This document shows positions 59,866 through 64,000 of a stretch of DNA of 64,000 nucleotides, in pieces (positions within the stretch are counted from its first letter, which is position 1; every line of letters begins with the position of its first letter). The notes under the pieces were generated by a model. The model did no database searches, had not been told where the DNA came from, and saw only the letters and a list, made by a program, of their open reading frames with translations. This DNA comes from Liquidambar formosana (taxonomy: Eukaryota; Streptophyta; Magnoliopsida; Saxifragales; Altingiaceae): the NCBI GenBank assembly GCA_039720395.1, contig CM077833.1, forward strand, positions 22,145,771-22,209,770. The letters are read 5' to 3'. The translations under genes were made by a program, and so were the position numbers.

Positions 59866-60472
59866 TAGGGATGTCAACGGTGCGGGTTTAGGAGAAGGAA
59901 CTTCTTCTCAACCCTAGCCCTAATGGGAATTACCCTATCCCAATCCCATCCCAAACCTACTTCAGGTTTGACATCAAATTCTCACTCCCATCCCAATTAA
60001 ATTTGAAAATCTCATTTTTCACCCCATCTTGCATGTCTTATTTATATTCGGCCACATGAGACAAAGCAGGATGAGACAAAAAACCTATTACGTTCAGTAA
60101 CCTAGATTTGATATTAAATAAAATGTGAGAAATAATCTTTTTAATTTTCCACATTCTTAATAAGAAATTTTCAAAATTTGTTTAATTAAATTTATGAAAC
60201 CACTTTCAATTTAAAAAGCTCTAAAACACCCTAAATAAAAATTAATAAAATTCATCGTAACAACTAAAAAATAATCACATCGTAACAATTATATATGTAT
60301 ATTCGATAAAAAAAATAAGAACTTAATTAAGGTGGGTTCGGGATATGTTTTTAAAGAACATCCTAACCCTGCTCCAAACCCGTCCCGAACCCCTTAAGTA
60401 GTGTCTCAAACCCTTCACAATAAGAGGGGGGTGGGACGAGGCTGCGAAAAAACTTACCCATTAACATCCCTA
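59866..60472. mobile_element. hAT-like element with TAGGGATGTCAA ends
   Basis: The left end, TAGGGATGTCAACGG, and the reverse complement of the right end, TAGGGATGTTAATGGG, match over 10-12 bp. Flanks GTGGTGAT and GCGATGAC agree at 5 of 8 positions with only transitions, consistent with a decayed 8-bp duplication. No transposase frame was found. Confidence 0.6.
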
Positions 60473-60671
60473 GCGATGACTATATCAAATCTAAACTGAA
60501 ATTTGAAATCTTTTACTCTACAAAAAGAGGGTTGGGAACAAGGGTGATAATTTTGAATTAATTCAAAGTCATAAATTGTACTTTCAATATTATATAATTT
60601 TTTTAAAATTGTTTAATTTCAAATTGAACATTTAAATAAACTCTTAAATATTAGTAATGAAATACCAAAGA

Positions 60672-60833
60672 AGGTTGGCCCGAATAGATGGGGCTTTGGC
60701 CCCTTAAGTAGGGGTATGGGGTTCAAACCCTTGTGGATGCAATAAACTTTCTTGGGAGAGGTTTCTGCTTTGACGTCCGACAGTACTTTGGAAGATTAGT
60801 CCTAGGCGAAGACTAGGGATACCTTGGGAAACC

Positions 60834-60842
<9 letters not shown>
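60672..60842 (+). mobile_element. SINE
   Basis: A tRNA-derived head is visible: AGGTTGGCCCGAATAGATGG in the box A position and GGTTCAAACCC (60720-60730) as box B. The body contains GAAGATTAGTCCTAGGCGAA and it ends ACCAAAAAAAAA, then a TA repeat. A target duplication could not be fixed. Confidence 0.65.
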
Positions 60843-60864
<22 letters not shown>

Positions 60865-61099
60865 TTCTCCCACGTTTTTTGGAGGAGTTAATTAGGGAAA
60901 TTCACCATTTTCTTTCTTTAAGCTACACTCACCCGTACCACAGAAAAGCTCACCACCTCACGGTCTGGTACTCCATTGACCACAGTAGGAGACAGTTCAC
61001 ACCCCATGTTGGACTTTTGCCAGAGTCTGACACCCATCTTACGTGTAAATTAACCGAAATATATATGAATTATTATTATTTTATATAAAATCTAGTGCT

Positions 61100-63652
61100 A
61101 CTTTCATCAGCTGACGCAACTCACTTTTCCACTCACCACTTTACACGTAGCGTTTGCTAAATTCTCCGGCGAGACCACCCGGCACCGAGCTTTTCCTGAC
61201 CGGCCAAATTCAACGTGAAATGAAGTCATCCGAGGAGGTTAGGATGACAGCAGGTAGTGCGTATGTTAAGGGGTAGTGGGTGACTGACTCAGTGAGTGAG
61301 TGAGCGAGCGAGCGAGCGAGTCACCTGGTACACATCTTTTTCGAAGTTAGTGGAAACACAAGACGACGTTAAACGGTTGACTGTATCATTCGAGAAAGAA
61401 GATATTATATGTGTGTGTGTGTATATATATATATGTGAGGTTCTTTCTCTTAAGCTGTTGCTTTGCCTCCTATTCTTGTTTGGGATCGAGAACTGGCAAC
61501 TGGGTGGGAGTGATACTCAGATACTAGGGTTTTTTTTGGATTTTTTTTTTTCTTTTTTTGCAGAGCTTGAGAGTGAGTCTTCCTTTGATCATAACTCAGA
61601 AGGTTAGATTTCTAAGCTTTTTTTTTTTACGATCAAGTTCGTCTGGAGCTATGTTTGGTTGCTGAGAAACTGATGGAAAGAAGAAAGAAATCATAACAAA
61701 GCTCGGCTTTTTGCCTGTTTTGGCCTGGTTTAGTTGAGCTGTTTGTTGTTTGAGAAACCAAGACAACGAGTGACATACAGACTCAAAATTTCAATTTCGG
61801 TTTTCTTTCCTTCATTTTCTTAGCAGCCAAACAGGGTTTTTTTTTTTTTTTTAAATATTAAAAAAAAAAAAAAAAAAAAAAACCAATTTTAGAGTGGCAA
61901 GTTCTTCTCTGTTATTTGCCATTGCCGGAGCAAAAATTTTGGTGTTATAGTGCCTGATTAGGAACTGTTTTTGCTGGGCATTTTTTAATATTGAAGATAT
62001 GATTTTGATGTCAATTTTGCAACAGATTCATTGGAGCATGTTGTAAAAGAGGTATGGTCTTAACTTTATCTGTAAGAATTAATTTTGTGTTGCAAGTAAG
62101 AAAATTTATCACCTCACATAGTCATGAATCCCTCATATGAGATCTTTTGGAAATGTTTTTTCTTCTGCTTTTTGAGATGTTTCGGAAATGTTTTTAGCTA
62201 GGCTGAAGAAGCCGGAGGGGAGGTTCCAAAACCAACCCCTTGGTTTTCTTTAGCCTATTGACTTAGATTGGTATCAGCAGAGGAGCTAGTCTCCCCGAAA
62301 ATATACAGGGTAGAATGTGTTACCTTCATTGATTTAGCTCTCGTTCCTGTTGGCTTTTATTGATATTTCACAAGCGGGCCTAATGGTCATTAGGTGGGCA
62401 TCAAATTTGATAGTGAGTTTTGTTTAACATGAATCCATTTTTGCTTCATTTTGCTATAGCTTTTACCACTTCAACATGTTTCAGGTACCAATTAACTCAT
62501 AATAAAGGAACAAGCATAATGCTTGGCTCATTTTGAATGATGGAATAGGTTGCAAACCCATCTTAGTTGAGGACTGTATTAGAGTAAGGTAAACAGGGAT
62601 GGCAGAAAATTGATGTTAGACCTATATAAACTCTAAGATGGTTGATGATGCTTTTCGAACACAGGTTCTGTTATTTAGCATGCAAATATGATGATTGAAT
62701 CCAAGAGTTGCATGTGTATCATAAAATCATTTTGGAAGTATGAAACAATGATACCTTTTTAGTAGTTCTTCCATGAGTAGAACACTGTGTAGGGGACTGT
62801 TGGAAGTTATAACTTGTTCTAGCTTTGCTCCTTCCTTATTGTTATGACCTGGCCAATTTGGTAGTCTGATTTCTAAATATGTCCATGCTATCACTTTCAT
62901 TGTTCTTCCTCTTGGACAAAACTTTAAAGCAATAGATTTATAAAAGTTGTGGCAGAGAGGCAAAATTTTAGCAATCTGGAGATAATAGCCAGTTTGCTAC
63001 AGATCTCCAGGTCATTGTACTCAAGTAGTCAAGTTTATCTGGGTCAAATGTATATCTTGATCTATTACATGTCCATGTTCAAAAATCATGTCCAGGTATA
63101 AAATCAGGTTGTGAAACATTCTTACTTTGTTTCAATTTGGAGAGGTTAAGACAGGTCATCTTCTTCAGTGGTGATAGTTTTTGCCAATCTATAGTAGCCT
63201 AGTAGGCCATGTAATGGACATATCAGCAGACAGCCACTCTCTCTCACATTGGTATGGTTTTTGTGTGGAGTAGATTCAGTCTGACCAGAATTATGTTCAT
63301 TTGCTTACAACCTATTGTTGAAGTTGCGATCACCATCTTTGAACGATCAGACAAGGATATAGAAGTTTCTGTAATATGAAGTTCCAATTTGTTTGATCAA
63401 AAGCTAAACATTAGTGTGAACTTTGCCTGGTTCTGTTGTTTAGTTTGCCAGCTGTGGAAATTAAATTTCTTAATGTCCAATGTCCATGTTGCCAGACATA
63501 TATTCTTGTTTTTCGTTAAATTAATCTCTTAACTGCCTTTGATGTTTCTTGCTTACACCCAGGCTTGACAAATATTCTGCAATTTTTATTCTGCACCAGA
63601 TTTCTTATTCTTTTTATTAAAAAAATTATTTACGATTTTCTATCTTAGTTTA
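61100..63652 (+). promoter_or_regulatory. Promoter and intron-containing 5' leader of the TGA gene
   Basis: A TGACGCAA motif at 61112-61119 fits the TGACG core bound by TGA factors. A GAGT/GAGC repeat lies at 61289-61320. Two candidate non-coding leader exons have good splice sites: 61562-61602 (after TTTTTGCAG, ending CAGAAG|GTTAGA) and 62027-62052 (after TTGCAACAG, ending AAAGAG|GTATGG). The acceptor TATCTTAG at 63648 then leads into the first coding exon. No other gene was recognised. Exon placement is inference. Confidence 0.4.
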
Positions 63653-64000
63653 ATGACTATGAGATCTCCATCAACTCAATTCACCACCTCAAGAAGAATG
63701 GGTATATATGAGCCACACCACCAGATTAGCATGTGGGGAGACACCTTCAAAGGTGACACTAGCCCAAATACAGGTGCATCCACAATTGAACAGTTGGATG
63801 CAAAGGTAAACAACAAGGTGAAGATACATTAAATTTGCTTTCTTGGTTTTTAGATTCTTCTGATTGCTGTTCTGCAATTGATTTTCCTTATTTAAATTCT
63901 CTAGGCCGAATATACTTCTTTTGAATCTCTAGGACCTTCCAGAGATGATGAAGAAGCAAACAAACCTGCTGAAAAGGTGATGAGATTGCGCCACATGCTT
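63653..64000 (+). CDS. TGA1: Clade I TGA bZIP transcription factor (TGA1/TGA4-like), 5' part
   Basis: TGA factors bind TGACG (as-1) promoter elements, and with NPR1 regulate salicylic-acid defence genes; clade I members are also linked to redox and nitrate responses. The exons here are 63653-63805 and 63905-63976, giving 75 residues before the donor GTGATG. The start MTMRSPSTQFTTSRRMGIYE, then PHHQISMWGDTF, is the clade I signature, and EEANKPAEK is the segment just before the basic region. The bZIP and DOG1-like domains lie beyond the window. A second ATG at 63659 is also in frame. The gene symbol marks the closest named type; TGA4 is equally possible. Confidence 0.88.

Noticed and set aside
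1..64000. CRISPR arrays, bacterial operons, phage or defence systems.
   Set aside because: No regularly spaced repeats with unique spacers and no prokaryotic gene organisation; all supported genes are plant nuclear genes with introns or plant-specific families.

Overview
This window is nuclear DNA of a flowering plant, most likely a eudicot. It is AT-rich, the coding exons are spread over many kilobases, introns have plant-type splice sites, and the spaces between genes are filled with small plant DNA transposons (Mutator-like, hAT, Helitron, Stowaway, Tourist-like), SINEs and a decayed LINE. No bacterial operon, CRISPR array, organellar gene block, rRNA or intact tRNA was seen. The species cannot be named from the sequence.

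Six protein genes can be supported. (1) Minus strand 4739-6602: a plastid PPR protein of the PDM1/SEL1 type (At4g18520-like), essentially one exon, broken by a single extra base. (2) Plus strand 7796-14065: a six-exon, 435-residue predicted chloroplast protein matching the At4g37920 family. It is head-to-head with the PPR gene, and the 1.2 kb between them carries a G-box. (3) Plus strand 20533-33259: a 12-exon, 483-residue ATG14-like subunit of the Vps34 PI3-kinase autophagy complex, whose introns hold a LINE, a SINE-like insert, a Stowaway element, other MITEs and a hAT relic. (4) Minus strand 40648-43610: a two-exon, 197-residue acidic protein with a basic C-terminus. (5) Minus strand 49357-52435: a three-exon group A bZIP factor (ABI5/AREB/DPBF type), broken by one extra base just before the basic region. 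(6) Plus strand from 63653: the first two coding exons of a clade I TGA bZIP factor (TGA1/TGA4-like), cut off by the window end. Genes 2, 3 and 4 keep open frames across every junction I placed, and genes 1 and 5 do so once one base is discounted. I resolved exon boundaries by hand from splice signals, phase and family resemblance.

Layout: 1-3750 holds a Mutator-like element (9-bp target duplication) containing a minisatellite and a large near-perfect palindrome, immediately followed by a hAT-like element. 4.7-14 kb is the divergent plastid-protein gene pair, with a SINE in an intron. 14-20 kb is a repeat block with two Helitrons in tail-to-tail orientation. 20-33 kb is ATG14. 34-40 kb is gene-poor. 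40.6-44.2 kb is the acidic protein gene. 44-49 kb is gene-poor with a long-TIR element. 49-52.7 kb is the ABI5-like gene. 53-61 kb is gene-poor with several short DNA transposons. 61-64 kb is the leader and start of the TGA gene.

The genes do not form one pathway: two concern plastid function, one autophagy, two are bZIP regulators tied by family knowledge to abscisic acid and to salicylic acid/redox signalling, and one is uncharacterised. I found no convincing new multi-gene system. The most unusual structure is the 155-bp-arm palindrome inside the Mutator-like element at 1777-2110, a candidate small-RNA hairpin.
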